Below are positions 1-6,343 of a stretch of 17,752 bases of DNA, piece by piece. The notes under the pieces were generated by a model. It had not been told where the DNA came from. It saw nothing but the letters and a program-made list of their open reading frames with translations, and did no database searches. A program made the translations under genes and the position numbers. The DNA comes from an uncultured Bacteroidales bacterium (GTDB lineage Bacteria > Bacteroidota > Bacteroidia > Bacteroidales > Paludibacteraceae). The number at the start of each line of letters is the position of its first letter. Position 1 is the stretch's first letter. The DNA lies in the NCBI GenBank assembly GCA_937901225.1, contig CALCGX010000089.1:1-17752 (forward strand), given 5' to 3'.

Positions 1-144
1 TCTTCTGCAAGGCGAGCTTCTTCTGCAAGGCGAGCTTCTTCTGCAAGGCGAGCTTCCTCAGCAAGACGTGCTTCCTCGGCTAGACGAGCTTCCTCGGCTA
101 GACGTGTCTCTTCTGCAAGACGAGCTTCCTCGGCTAGACGTGCT
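1..144. repeat. 18-bp coding tandem repeat, 8 copies, reaching the window edge
   Basis: Eight contiguous 18-bp units encode EEARLA on the minus strand (one copy EETRLA). The three units nearest the edge (1-18, 19-36, 37-54) are identical. The inner five differ at third positions. The identical outer copies suggest recent expansion, and the real copy number is unknown because the window stops inside the array. Confidence 0.95.
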
Positions 145-428
145 TCCTCGGCTGCTTTAGCAGCTGCTGCGTCTTCGTCTTCAAAAGTAAGAGTGAGTAC
201 CTCTTCCTCTACGGGTGTCCAACCACTATTAAAAGAAGAAGGTTCAGTGGTTGTCGTAGTGGTTGTTGTTTCTTCTTGTGAGAAAGAAAAAGATGAGTCT
301 TGTGATGGCTGAGTTATTTGATTGCCATCTTCTTCTACAAGGATAAAAACTGGTTCTTGAGCCATGCTGGTTAACGACATACATGTCATCACCATTAGTG
401 TCAATAAGGTGAAGATTTTTGCTTTCAT
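1..428 (-). CDS. Secreted alanine/glutamate-rich coiled-coil protein, partial (C-terminus beyond window)
   Basis: I do not recognise the family. The frame is open from an ATG at 426-428 to the window edge, about 142 codons, with no stop. Residues 1-23 look like a Sec signal peptide (MKAKIFTLLTLMVM core, likely cleavage after SMA before QEP). A low-complexity S/T/E-rich stretch follows (TTTTTTTE around residues 61-68), then an acidic segment, then from about residue 95 a run of EEARLA hexapeptides that continues off the edge. Such runs form charged alpha-helical coiled coils, as in TolA-like or periplasm-spanning linkers. A C-terminal domain such as OmpA-like would lie outside the window and cannot be judged. 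The nearest upstream promoter is at 827-857, with a hairpin and T-run (515-555) between it and this start, so expression may be attenuated or start from a closer promoter I could not see. Confidence 0.75.
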   Translation of the reverse strand, partial: MKAKIFTLLTLMVMTCMSLTSMAQEPVFILVEEDGNQITQPSQDSSFSFSQEETTTTTTTTEPSSFNSGWTPVEEEVLTLTFEDEDAAAAKAAEEARLAEEARLAEETRLAEEARLAEEARLAEEARLAEEARLAEEARLAE

Positions 429-514
429 ATTGGTTGTTATTTAGTTTATCTGCATTGTTTGTTAGTCAAATTAGTCCAATAGGAGCTAGAGAGCTAATAG
501 GAACAAAAATAAAA

Positions 515-555
515 GCGCAGACCTCCGTTGATTATTCACCAATAGAGGTCTTCGC
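515..555 (-). terminator. Hairpin plus T-run, terminator or attenuator between smORF and the 428 gene
   Basis: On the minus strand AGACCTC (551-545) pairs with GAGGTCT (525-519). After one A-G mismatch, three more GC pairs extend the stem (GCG/CGC). The loop is 19 nt. The stem is followed on the minus strand by TTTTATTTTTGTT. It would end a transcript starting near 820, or attenuate expression of the gene starting at 428. The long loop makes it weaker than a classic terminator. Confidence 0.55.
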
Positions 556-737
556 ATTACCCAAACAGTCAAATAAACAACAGGAAACCTACGCTGGTAT
601 GAAAACACACTACATCCGAACGAGATGTAATATAGATATAATCATACCCATAGGCATTTACTGTTACTTTGATTTTGACTGTTTTGTTTGAAAAGTTGCG
701 AAGTTTTCTATTGGTCAAACGCAAAGCGCAATAAACG

Positions 738-800
738 CTATTTAATATGTCCGAAACCTACCCAAGAAAGAACCATTGCGAAACGCTTTTCGCGGGACAT
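738..800 (-). CDS. Possible 20-residue small protein or leader peptide with strong Shine-Dalgarno
   Basis: ATG at 798-800 and TAG at 738-740 bound a 20-codon frame that starts MSREKRFAMV and ends VGFGHIK. Just upstream the minus strand reads GGAGGGAGT before the ATG, a near-perfect Shine-Dalgarno at proper spacing. That is rare in Bacteroidota, where most genes lack one. A consensus promoter (827-857) places the transcription start about 20 nt before the ribosome site, and a terminator-like hairpin follows at 515-555, so the unit looks self-contained. A stem GCGAAA/TTTCGC covers codons 3-8. I do not recognise the peptide. It could be a leader peptide regulating the gene starting at 428, a free small protein, or part of a non-coding RNA. 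Confidence 0.45.
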   Translation of the reverse strand: MSREKRFAMVLSWVGFGHIK

Positions 801-826
801 ACTCCCTCCAGCATAGGATTCGAGTG

Positions 827-857
827 CAAAGGTACAGAAAAATTTGCGGATATGCAA
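827..857 (-). promoter_or_regulatory. Bacteroidota-type promoter (TTG-N20-TACCTTTG), minus strand
   Basis: The minus strand has TTG at 857-855, a 20-nt spacer and TACCTTTG at 834-827, an exact TAnnTTTG -7 box. Transcription would start near 820 and run towards the small ORF at 738-800 and the gene at 428. Confidence 0.75.
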
Positions 858-886
858 GAAAAATCGCATTTTAGTGCGATTTTTCT
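857..886. terminator. Perfect 12-bp hairpin with A/T flanks, bidirectional terminator-like
   Basis: AGAAAAATCGCA (857-868) and its exact complement (875-886) flank a 6-nt TTTTAG loop. The arm ends supply a T-run in both directions. It abuts the -33 box of the minus-strand promoter and would insulate it from transcription arriving from the nlpC side. No gene clearly ends at it. Confidence 0.6.
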
Positions 887-1014
887 GATGTGGGGTGTAA
901 GGCGTAGCGTGTAAAGGCAGGGAATACTCGGCGGAAAATCGCCGAGCACTAGACTGGTGGCGGGGATGCGCACGAAATGCACAAAAAAGCAACAAATTTG
1001 CAAACGAATTGTTC

Positions 1015-1069
1015 GAATAACTAATTTATCACTAATTAATCACTAATAAACGCTTAATAATTACCAATA
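1015..1069. repeat. 11-bp degenerate array (NAATCACTAAT type) upstream of nlpC
   Basis: Three good 11-bp units (1015-1025, 1026-1036, 1037-1047) share a core of T-M-ACTAAT and two decayed units follow. The first unit, GAATAACTAAT, is identical to a unit in the array upstream of pdxB (6344-6398). Both arrays are followed by GATTT and then AGGTTCTT. Confidence 0.75.
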
Positions 1070-1085
1070 GATTTGAAGGTTCTTA

Positions 1086-1116
1086 TTGTATATTTCAAAA
1101 AAAAATACTACCTTTG
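1086..1116 (+). promoter_or_regulatory. nlpC-family gene promoter (TTG-N20-TACCTTTG)
   Basis: TTG at 1086-1088, a 20-nt A-rich spacer and TACCTTTG at 1109-1116 match the Bacteroidota consensus. The start would be near 1120, giving a leader of about 60 nt made largely of heptamer repeats. Confidence 0.8.
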
Positions 1117-1130
1117 CACGATTAAACAAA

Positions 1131-1179
1131 GTGAAAACGGGAAGGTGAAAACTGAAAACTATAAATTATAAACTGAATT
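1131..1179. repeat. Heptamer array filling the nlpC 5' leader
   Basis: Seven consecutive 7-bp units, mostly of the form CTGAAAA / GTGAAAA / TTATAAA, end exactly at the base before the ATG at 1180. The second unit (CGGGAAG) is divergent. No Shine-Dalgarno is present, so the A-rich repeat itself forms the ribosome landing area. Confidence 0.7.
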
Positions 1180-2007
1180 ATGTCTGTGTTTGTAATTAAT
1201 CATTGCACAGTCACTCCTGTGCGACAAGAGCCATCGGAAGGCAGCGAGCAATTAACCCAATTGCTCTTTAGTGAAGTATGTGAAGTCCTAGACCGTCTGC
1301 CACGCTGGACAAAGATTCGCTCCACTCTAGACGGACAAGAAGGCTGGGTAGATTTTAAGATGCTCTCTCCTGCCCCTGTATCCTTGCAAGAGGTGAGAGG
1401 TGAAAGGTTAGAGGTGAGAGGTGAGGGGGTTGTGGCAACGCCATTGGCAATTGCCACTGCGATGGAAACAGGCGAGGAACTCATGCTTACCCTCGGTACA
1501 CGCCTGCCCAACTATGCCCATGGTACTTTCGAAGTGCTTGGCAGACAATATATAATTGATCCCGATTGTGTTTCTAGTATGGAAGCGACTGGGCTATTAG
1601 GCGGTAAGGCAAAAGGCAAGGATGTTTGTGCTGTTGCGCAAACATTATTGAATGCGCCATATCTTTGGGGAGGAAAGAATGCTATGGGTATGGATTGCTC
1701 GGGCTTTACACAAGTAGTGTATAGCGTGTTTGGAGTAAATCTCTTGCGCAATGCCCGCGAACAGATGACGCAAGGTACACTGGTAGTTTCTTTGGAAGAT
1801 GCACAGCCAGGCGACTTGGCTTTCTTTGACCATGCTGATCGCGATCCGAAAGCCACTAACATATCACATGTAGGCTTGCTATTAGATAACAAAAAAATCA
1901 TCCACTGCTCAGGATGCGTGCATGTGGACGATATAGATGAGATGGGCATTCACTTACCTGATGGCGAACTAACCCATCATTTGGTGCAAATCAAGCGTTA
2001 TCTTTAA
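1180..2007 (+). CDS. NlpC/P60 (C40) family cell-wall peptidase with N-terminal SH3 domains
   Basis: A 275-residue protein likely to cleave peptidoglycan stem peptides (gamma-D-Glu-diaminopimelate bonds are the family's usual target). Residues 1-62 form a bacterial SH3-like domain (TPVRQEPS, WTKIRSTLDGQEGWV). About 84-130 is probably a second SH3-like unit. 145-275 is the NlpC/P60 domain, with catalytic Cys173 in MDCSGFTQVVY, His230 in NISHVGLLL and a third polar residue, His242, in IIHCSG. No signal peptide is visible, as in many Bacteroidales C40 homologues, so export is unexplained. The linker at residues 71-83 (EVRGERLEVRGEG) is encoded by a heptamer array and is probably not part of the ancestral protein. 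The gene is monocistronic and faces recO, with three bases between the two stop codons and no terminator between them. Confidence 0.9.
   Translation: MSVFVINHCTVTPVRQEPSEGSEQLTQLLFSEVCEVLDRLPRWTKIRSTLDGQEGWVDFKMLSPAPVSLQEVRGERLEVRGEGVVATPLAIATAMETGEELMLTLGTRLPNYAHGTFEVLGRQYIIDPDCVSSMEATGLLGGKAKGKDVCAVAQTLLNAPYLWGGKNAMGMDCSGFTQVVYSVFGVNLLRNAREQMTQGTLVVSLEDAQPGDLAFFDHADRDPKATNISHVGLLLDNKKIIHCSGCVHVDDIDEMGIHLPDGELTHHLVQIKRYL
1391..1425. repeat. Heptamer array AGGTGAG x5 inside the nlpC-family gene
   Basis: Five 7-bp units (AGGTGAG, with AGGTGAA and AGGTTAG variants) run from 1391 to 1425 and encode about residues 71-82 between the two N-terminal domains. Thirty-five bases is not a multiple of three, yet the frame stays open. 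Confidence 0.85.
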
Positions 2008-2010
2008 CCA

Positions 2011-2592
2011 TCAATCAAAGACCTCCATCAGTACATCTAATGATTTAGGTGAACGGAAGTCCTCAATATGCTCTTCGTAATAAGTAGTTAGGTCACGCAG
2101 GCGTTGTTGGCGTTCGATGCGGGAAGTTGGCACAAGAAACCACTCTGGATGCTCTGTGTCATCAACACCAATTCCCATATAAGAAGCATATTCTAAAAGA
2201 AAATGCAAATGTAAATTACCTATCTCCGCATCTTGATCTAAGTGTTGGATGATTTCGCACAACCAATCATACAGCGGCCTATCACTCATTGGATGGCGCA
2301 ACGTATTAGCCAATACTTCAGCAATAAACATTGCCACGCATTGGCGTTGTATGTCCATGCTGAGTTGTTGTGGCGTGTAGAGTAAAGAAGCGGAAGACAA
2401 TGCACCCAACTGAGCAGGAGCATTCTTGCGACGAGTAATGGTAAACTCTATGATCGATAGCGGACGAAGTACACCTTTGTATTTATTGCCATACACCACA
2501 TATTGCATTCGGCCATATTCTGCGGTATAAAGATGTACAATACTTCCAGTATCAGAATAGCGTGTGGTATTTAAGACAATCGCAGAGGACAT
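2011..2592 (-). CDS. recO: DNA repair protein RecO, compact form
   Basis: RecO loads RecA on SSB-coated single-stranded DNA with RecR (RecFOR pathway). The N-terminal OB fold is clear (AIVLNTTRYSDTGSIVHLYTAEYGRM, then VVYGNKYKG and the LRPLSIIEFTI strand). A helical domain follows (MFIAEVLANTLRH, LHFLLEYASYMGIG). The end KSLDVLMEVFD matches the usual Bacteroidales RecO C-terminus. At 193 residues it is about 45-50 shorter than the roughly 240 expected. Because both ends look intact, the loss seems internal, between the EYASYMGIG helix and the final helix. No zinc-finger cysteine cluster is present. It is the last gene of a minus-strand cluster, 11 bp after the small membrane protein gene. Confidence 0.85.
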   Translation of the reverse strand: MSSAIVLNTTRYSDTGSIVHLYTAEYGRMQYVVYGNKYKGVLRPLSIIEFTITRRKNAPAQLGALSSASLLYTPQQLSMDIQRQCVAMFIAEVLANTLRHPMSDRPLYDWLCEIIQHLDQDAEIGNLHLHFLLEYASYMGIGVDDTEHPEWFLVPTSRIERQQRLRDLTTYYEEHIEDFRSPKSLDVLMEVFD

Positions 2593-2603
2593 AATTAAGT
2601 GGT

Positions 2604-2879
2604 TTACTGTTTGATTTCTGCTTTTCTAGCAAAATAGCCAATCGTGAACATTGGTATAGCATCTGTGAATGGCAAAGCCTCTTCAGCAAAAGTAATCGCT
2701 GCACCTATAGTACCTGTTTTCCCACCAAAGAGCAAATAAAATAAGAATGCCGATAATGGTGCCCATATTGTATCAATCCATTCGCCCCAAGCAGGAATGA
2801 AATATGATGCTACACCCACTATATCAAGCAGTATGCACAACCATAGTTGAGGCAACTTATTCTTATTCTCCGTTAGCAT
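2604..2879 (-). CDS. Small conserved membrane protein, function unknown
   Basis: A 91-residue protein with a short polar N-terminus and two or three hydrophobic segments: about 10-30 (LWLCILLDIVGVASYFIPAW), 37-54 (DTIWAPLSAFLFYLLFGG) and a glycine/alanine-rich stretch at 55-82 (GTIGAAITFAEEALPFTDAIPMFTIGYF). It lies probably in the inner membrane. I know no function for it. Its start overlaps the end of phoH by 17 bp and recO begins 11 bp after its stop, so the three are probably cotranscribed and translationally coupled. The overlap, packing and clear membrane pattern support a real gene rather than a chance frame. Confidence 0.75.
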   Translation of the reverse strand: MLTENKNKLPQLWLCILLDIVGVASYFIPAWGEWIDTIWAPLSAFLFYLLFGGKTGTIGAAITFAEEALPFTDAIPMFTIGYFARKAEIKQ

Positions 2880-3822
2880 TATGTTCTTTGTGATTTGTTG
2901 CGTTGTATGCTGCCACGATATGCTTTACCAAATGATGGCGAACAATATCCTTCTGATTAAACTCCACAATAGCAATACCACGAATATCTTGTAAACGTTC
3001 TATTGCATCTTTTAGACCTGATTTTTGGCTTGCAGGTAAGTCAATCTGTGTTAAATCACCTGTGATAATCATTTTGCCATGTATTCCCAATCGAGTAAGA
3101 AACATCTTTAGTTGGGCTGTAGTGGTGTTTTGTGCTTCATCAAGGATTACGATTGCATCCGCCAAAGTGCGACCACGCATAAATGCTAATGGCGCTATTT
3201 GTATCACACCACGCTCCATATATTCGTTGAGTTTCGCACCAGGAATCATATCTTGTAACGCATCGTATAGTGGCTGAAGATATGGATCAATCTTCTCCTT
3301 CATATCACCTGGCAAGAAACCTAATTTCTCACCGGCTTCCACAGCTGGGCGAGAAAGAATGATACGCTTTACCTCGCGGTTTTTGAGTGCACGAACTGCT
3401 AAGGCGATGGCTGTATAGGTCTTTCCACTACCCGCAGGACCAATAGCAAATAATAAGTCATTTTCGTCATAAGCATCCACTAAGCGTTGCTGATTAGCAC
3501 TACGCGCAACAATGGATTTACCATTTACACCATGGAGTATAAGATTATCTTGTAAAAACTCAGTTGGTTGTTCACCATGCAATAATTGGAGTATTTGATC
3601 CTCATTTAAGGTGTTATTCTTAATGCAAAATGCTTCACATTTTCGTAAATTTTGTTCGAAGCGCGTAATAGCAGGTTGCGAACCTATCACTTTTACTTGA
3701 TATCCGCGTGCCACCACACGCACATCAGGGTGCTGATTTTTCAAGCACATGATATTGAGATTGTTCACACCATAAAAAGTAGCGGTGTCCAAAGCTTCGT
3801 TGAGAGATAGGATAGTTTCCAT
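2863..3822 (-). CDS. phoH: PhoH-like ATPase
   Basis: A 319-residue PhoH family P-loop ATPase of the YbeZ type, linked in other bacteria to RNA metabolism and ribosome maturation. About 1-65 is the N-terminal KH-like region (NNLNIMCLKN, DVRVVARGYQVKVIG). Walker A is GPAGSGKT at 128-135, a conserved PhoH block is SRPAVEAGEKLGFLPGDMKEK at 157-177, Walker B is VILDEAQN at 225-232 and the sensor-like region is MIITGDLTQIDLP at 251-263. Length is normal. It lies downstream of proS behind a terminator (3841-3875), and I see no good TAnnTTTG box within 50 bp of the start, so its promoter is unclear. In many bacteria this gene sits next to ybeY, but here a small membrane protein takes that place. Confidence 0.93.
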   Translation of the reverse strand: METILSLNEALDTATFYGVNNLNIMCLKNQHPDVRVVARGYQVKVIGSQPAITRFEQNLRKCEAFCIKNNTLNEDQILQLLHGEQPTEFLQDNLILHGVNGKSIVARSANQQRLVDAYDENDLLFAIGPAGSGKTYTAIALAVRALKNREVKRIILSRPAVEAGEKLGFLPGDMKEKIDPYLQPLYDALQDMIPGAKLNEYMERGVIQIAPLAFMRGRTLADAIVILDEAQNTTTAQLKMFLTRLGIHGKMIITGDLTQIDLPASQKSGLKDAIERLQDIRGIAIVEFNQKDIVRHHLVKHIVAAYNATNHKEHNANGE

Positions 3823-3840
3823 ATTGGTGTAATTATAAGT

Positions 3841-3875
3841 AAAAAACAGCCGCAGTGTTCACACATGCGGCTGTT
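3841..3875 (-). terminator. Intrinsic terminator after proS
   Basis: AACAGCCGCA (3845-3854) pairs with TGCGGCTGTT (3866-3875) around an 11-nt loop, and the minus strand continues into TTTTTT. It lies 15 bp after the proS stop and just upstream of phoH. Confidence 0.85.
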
Positions 3876-3889
3876 ACAATAGATGCAAA

Positions 3890-5368
3890 TTAATATGCTA
3901 TTGCGAAAATTACGCGCTGTGCACTTGGTTTGCCAGTATAGATACACTTACCAGGAGTTTTGTCGCCCTCCAAAGGAATACAACGGATAGTTGCCTTGGT
4001 CTCTGCCTTGATCTTCTCCTCTGTCTCAGGAGTTCCATCCCAATGGCAAAGCAAGAAGCCAGGTTTCTTGATCTCCTCTTTGAAATCCTCCCAAGTATCC
4101 ACCTCGCGGGTGTTCTCAATACGGAAGTTGAGCGCCTTTTGGTAGATGTTGTCTTGAATCTCCTTGAGCAAGTTTTGGATGGTCTCTACAATACCATCAA
4201 ATGCTACTGTCTCCTTGGTCAAAGTATCACGACGAGCGAGCTCTACAGTACCATTCTCCAAGTCACGACCACCCATAGCAATGCGCAAAGGTACACCCTT
4301 GAGCTCGTACTCAGCAAACTTGAAGCCAGGAGTAGCCTTGTCGCTTGCGTCCACTTGTACGCGGATACCGAGTTTCTTTAACTCGTCTGCCAATGGATTG
4401 AGTTTGGCCATCAACTCATCCAATTGCTCTTGCTTCTTGAAGATAGGCACGATCACCACTTGAGTAGGAGCAAGGTTTGGAGGAAGAACGAGACCATTAT
4501 CATCAGAGTGAGTCATGATGAGCGCACCCATAAGGCGAGTAGAAACACCCCAAGAAGTAGCCCAAACATACTCAAATTTATTCTCTTTGTTGAGGAAAGT
4601 TACATCAAAAGACTTGGCGAAGTTTTGACCCAAGAAGTGGCTTGTACCTGCTTGAAGCGCCTTACCATCTTGCATCATTGCCTCAATTGAATAGGTATTG
4701 AGTGCACCAGCGAAACGCTCGTTAGGTGATTTTACACCCTTCACAACAGGGATAGCCATCACTTTCTCTGCGAAGTCAGCATATACATCGAGCATAGTAG
4801 CTGCGTAGTTCTCAGCCTCTTCCTCGGTAGCGTGAGCGGTATGACCCTCTTGCCAGAGGAACTCAGCAGTACGTAAGAAAAGACGGGTACGCATCTCCCA
4901 ACGCATTACGTTGCACCATTGGTTGCAAAGGATAGGAAGGTCACGGTAAGACGAGATCCAGTTCTTGTAGGTGGACCAGATAATGGTCTCTGAAGTAGGA
5001 CGAATGATAAGTTCCTCCTCAAGGCGAGCCTTAGGATCAACCACTACGCCCTTGCCTTCTGGGTCGTTCATGAGACGGTGGTGAGTAACCACAGCGCACT
5101 CCTTGGCAAAACCCTCTACGTGCTCTGCCTCACGGCTGAGGAAGGATTTAGGGATGAGGAGTGGGAAATATGCGTTCTTCACGCCATTCTCCTTGAAACG
5201 ACGATCCAATTCGGCTTGGATAGTCTCCCAAATGGCATAGCCATAAGGTTTGATGACCATACATCCACGGACTGCTGATTGCTCAGCGAGGTCTGCTTTT
5301 ACTACTAGTTCGTTGTACCACTTCGAGTAGTCTGTAGCTCGAGGGGTTAGTTTTTGAAAACTTGCCAT
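3890..5368 (-). CDS. proS: Prolyl-tRNA synthetase, archaeal/eukaryotic-like type without editing insert
   Basis: Class II synthetase that charges tRNA-Pro in the cytosol; 492 residues, a normal length for this type. RPTSET (123-128) binds proline. Motif 2 is the RWEMRTRLFLRTAEFLWQEG region (156-175) and motif 3 is GVSTRLMGALIMTHSD (274-289), with no INS editing domain between them. The anticodon-binding domain starts about 301 (PTQVVIVPIF). The C-terminal domain ends GKPSAQRVIFAIAY, the conserved tail of this subtype. Codon use is richer in C- and G-ending codons than its neighbours, as expected of a highly expressed gene. The ATG overlaps the pdxB stop by one base (TAATG), suggesting coupling. 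A second promoter inside pdxB (5470-5500) gives independent expression. Confidence 0.96.
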   Translation of the reverse strand: MASFQKLTPRATDYSKWYNELVVKADLAEQSAVRGCMVIKPYGYAIWETIQAELDRRFKENGVKNAYFPLLIPKSFLSREAEHVEGFAKECAVVTHHRLMNDPEGKGVVVDPKARLEEELIIRPTSETIIWSTYKNWISSYRDLPILCNQWCNVMRWEMRTRLFLRTAEFLWQEGHTAHATEEEAENYAATMLDVYADFAEKVMAIPVVKGVKSPNERFAGALNTYSIEAMMQDGKALQAGTSHFLGQNFAKSFDVTFLNKENKFEYVWATSWGVSTRLMGALIMTHSDDNGLVLPPNLAPTQVVIVPIFKKQEQLDELMAKLNPLADELKKLGIRVQVDASDKATPGFKFAEYELKGVPLRIAMGGRDLENGTVELARRDTLTKETVAFDGIVETIQNLLKEIQDNIYQKALNFRIENTREVDTWEDFKEEIKKPGFLLCHWDGTPETEEKIKAETKATIRCIPLEGDKTPGKCIYTGKPSAQRVIFAIAY

Positions 5369-6339
5369 TATCTTAATTTATATTGTTTACGTAATTGTTC
5401 GAAGTGTTCGGGGGAGGCTTTGAGTTGGGCAGAAATGCGTTTTAGCCAGCCTGGTTCCGAATCACCCTGCAAAGGTACTACTTTTTTGTTGATTGACAAA
5501 ATTGGGAGCGAGAAAAATTCGCAAAAAGCACGCAAACACATCTCACTAGCGTTCATTTTGCCTTGAATAGAGTATCCCGCAATATGAAATGACGCTAAAT
5601 TAACATGCTTGAGCAGATCTTGATTTAGGTTTGGTTCGTTCTCCCAACAGTCGATGGCGGTTTTATAGTTTAGTGTTGAATGTTTAGTGTTTAGTGTGGA
5701 TAGGAGGGCTTGTTCGTCGATGATACCGCCACGAGCCGCGTTGATGATGAGGGTGTTGGTCTTACAGAGACGAAGAATATGCTCATCGCATAGGTGATAG
5801 GTGGGATGTTCGCCCTCGTGAGTCAAGGGGGTGTGAAAAGTGAGTACATCACATTGTGGTGCGAGCTCTTTGAGCGATAGACCTATACCTAGTGGAGGGT
5901 CGGAGATGAGTACCTTATAGCCCTTGCGTTCTGCCATTTGAGCCACGAGTTTGCCTACATGACCATAGCCGACAATGCCTACGGTAAGAGGCGATGAGGC
6001 GATGAGGCGATGAGGCGATGAGGCGATGGCCTCTTCTACATAATCGCAGACTGCTTGGGCATTGCAGCCAGGGCAAGAGACCCAATGAATGCCTGCTTCG
6101 CGGCAATAGTCTTGGTCAATATGGTCAAAACCAATGGTGGCAGTAGCGACAAAGCGGATATTTGAGCCGTGAAGCAACTCCTTGTTTATACGCGTACGCG
6201 TGCGAACGAACAACGCGTCCGCATAGCGAACCGCCTCGGGTGTAATGTCCTCTGGAGAAAGATGCAGCACCTCTATCTCAGGAGGGAAAACACCTTCGAG
6301 AAAAGGAATGCCTTTGTCTATTACGACTTGCTTAACCAT
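5368..6339 (-). CDS. pdxB: Erythronate-4-phosphate dehydrogenase
   Basis: The second enzyme of deoxyxylulose-5-phosphate-dependent pyridoxal phosphate synthesis, oxidising 4-phosphoerythronate. It is a 323-residue D-isomer-specific 2-hydroxyacid dehydrogenase. The NAD-binding motif is GIVGYGHVG (121-129). Catalytic residues fit Arg203 in NAARGGIID, Glu233 in DCWENEP and His252 in SFHIAGYS. The C-terminal segment with GDSEPGW matches PdxB rather than SerA. Two repeat arrays lie inside it: an octamer array giving SSPHRLIASSP just before the NAD-binding strand (about residues 105-117), and a heptamer array giving TLNTKHSTLN (215-224) in the loop before DCWENEP. Both fall in predicted surface loops and leave catalytic blocks intact, so the enzyme is probably active. 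An 11-bp array occupies the region directly upstream of its ATG. Confidence 0.92.
   Translation of the reverse strand: MVKQVVIDKGIPFLEGVFPPEIEVLHLSPEDITPEAVRYADALFVRTRTRINKELLHGSNIRFVATATIGFDHIDQDYCREAGIHWVSCPGCNAQAVCDYVEEAIASSPHRLIASSPLTVGIVGYGHVGKLVAQMAERKGYKVLISDPPLGIGLSLKELAPQCDVLTFHTPLTHEGEHPTYHLCDEHILRLCKTNTLIINAARGGIIDEQALLSTLNTKHSTLNYKTAIDCWENEPNLNQDLLKHVNLASFHIAGYSIQGKMNASEMCLRAFCEFFSLPILSINKKVVPLQGDSEPGWLKRISAQLKASPEHFEQLRKQYKLR
5470..5500 (-). promoter_or_regulatory. Consensus promoter inside pdxB, driving proS
   Basis: The minus strand has TTTG (5500-5497), a 19-nt spacer and TACCTTTG (5477-5470), a full match to both boxes. The start would be near 5464, giving a leader of roughly 95 nt to the proS ATG. 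The boxes lie over the pdxB codons for NKK to PLQ. Confidence 0.75.
5668..5695. repeat. Heptamer array GTTTAGT x4 inside pdxB
   Basis: Four 7-bp units (three GTTTAGT and one GTTGAAT) are followed by a decayed fifth. They encode about residues 215-224 of PdxB in a loop that is normally short in this enzyme family. Confidence 0.85.
5989..6028. repeat. Octamer array AGGCGATG x5 inside pdxB
   Basis: Five perfect 8-bp copies encode about residues 105-117 of PdxB. Gain or loss of one copy would shift the frame and destroy the NAD-binding domain; gain or loss of three would keep it. Confidence 0.95.
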
Positions 6340-6343
6340 TGCT

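Larger units (their letters stand above)
429..1179. other. 750-bp region without a large gene
   Basis: From left to right it holds: a terminator-like hairpin facing the minus strand (515-555); a 6-bp inverted repeat (TACATC 611-616 / GATGTA 624-629); a 20-codon ORF with a strong Shine-Dalgarno (738-800, -); a minus-strand promoter (827-857); a 12-bp perfect hairpin (857-886); an 11-bp degenerate array (1015-1069); the plus-strand nlpC promoter (1086-1116); and a heptamer array filling the nlpC leader (1131-1179). Longer open frames here have no recognisable protein character. Confidence 0.8.

Noticed and set aside
419..691. 90-codon plus-strand open frame
   Set aside because: It covers a region of minus-strand regulatory signals, has no domain character or ribosome site, and reads as low-quality hydrophobic-then-random sequence.
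738..1003. 81- and 85-codon minus-strand frames
   Set aside because: They run across a perfect terminator hairpin and a consensus promoter. Only the last 20 codons of the 738-995 frame have a ribosome site, and these are listed as the small ORF.
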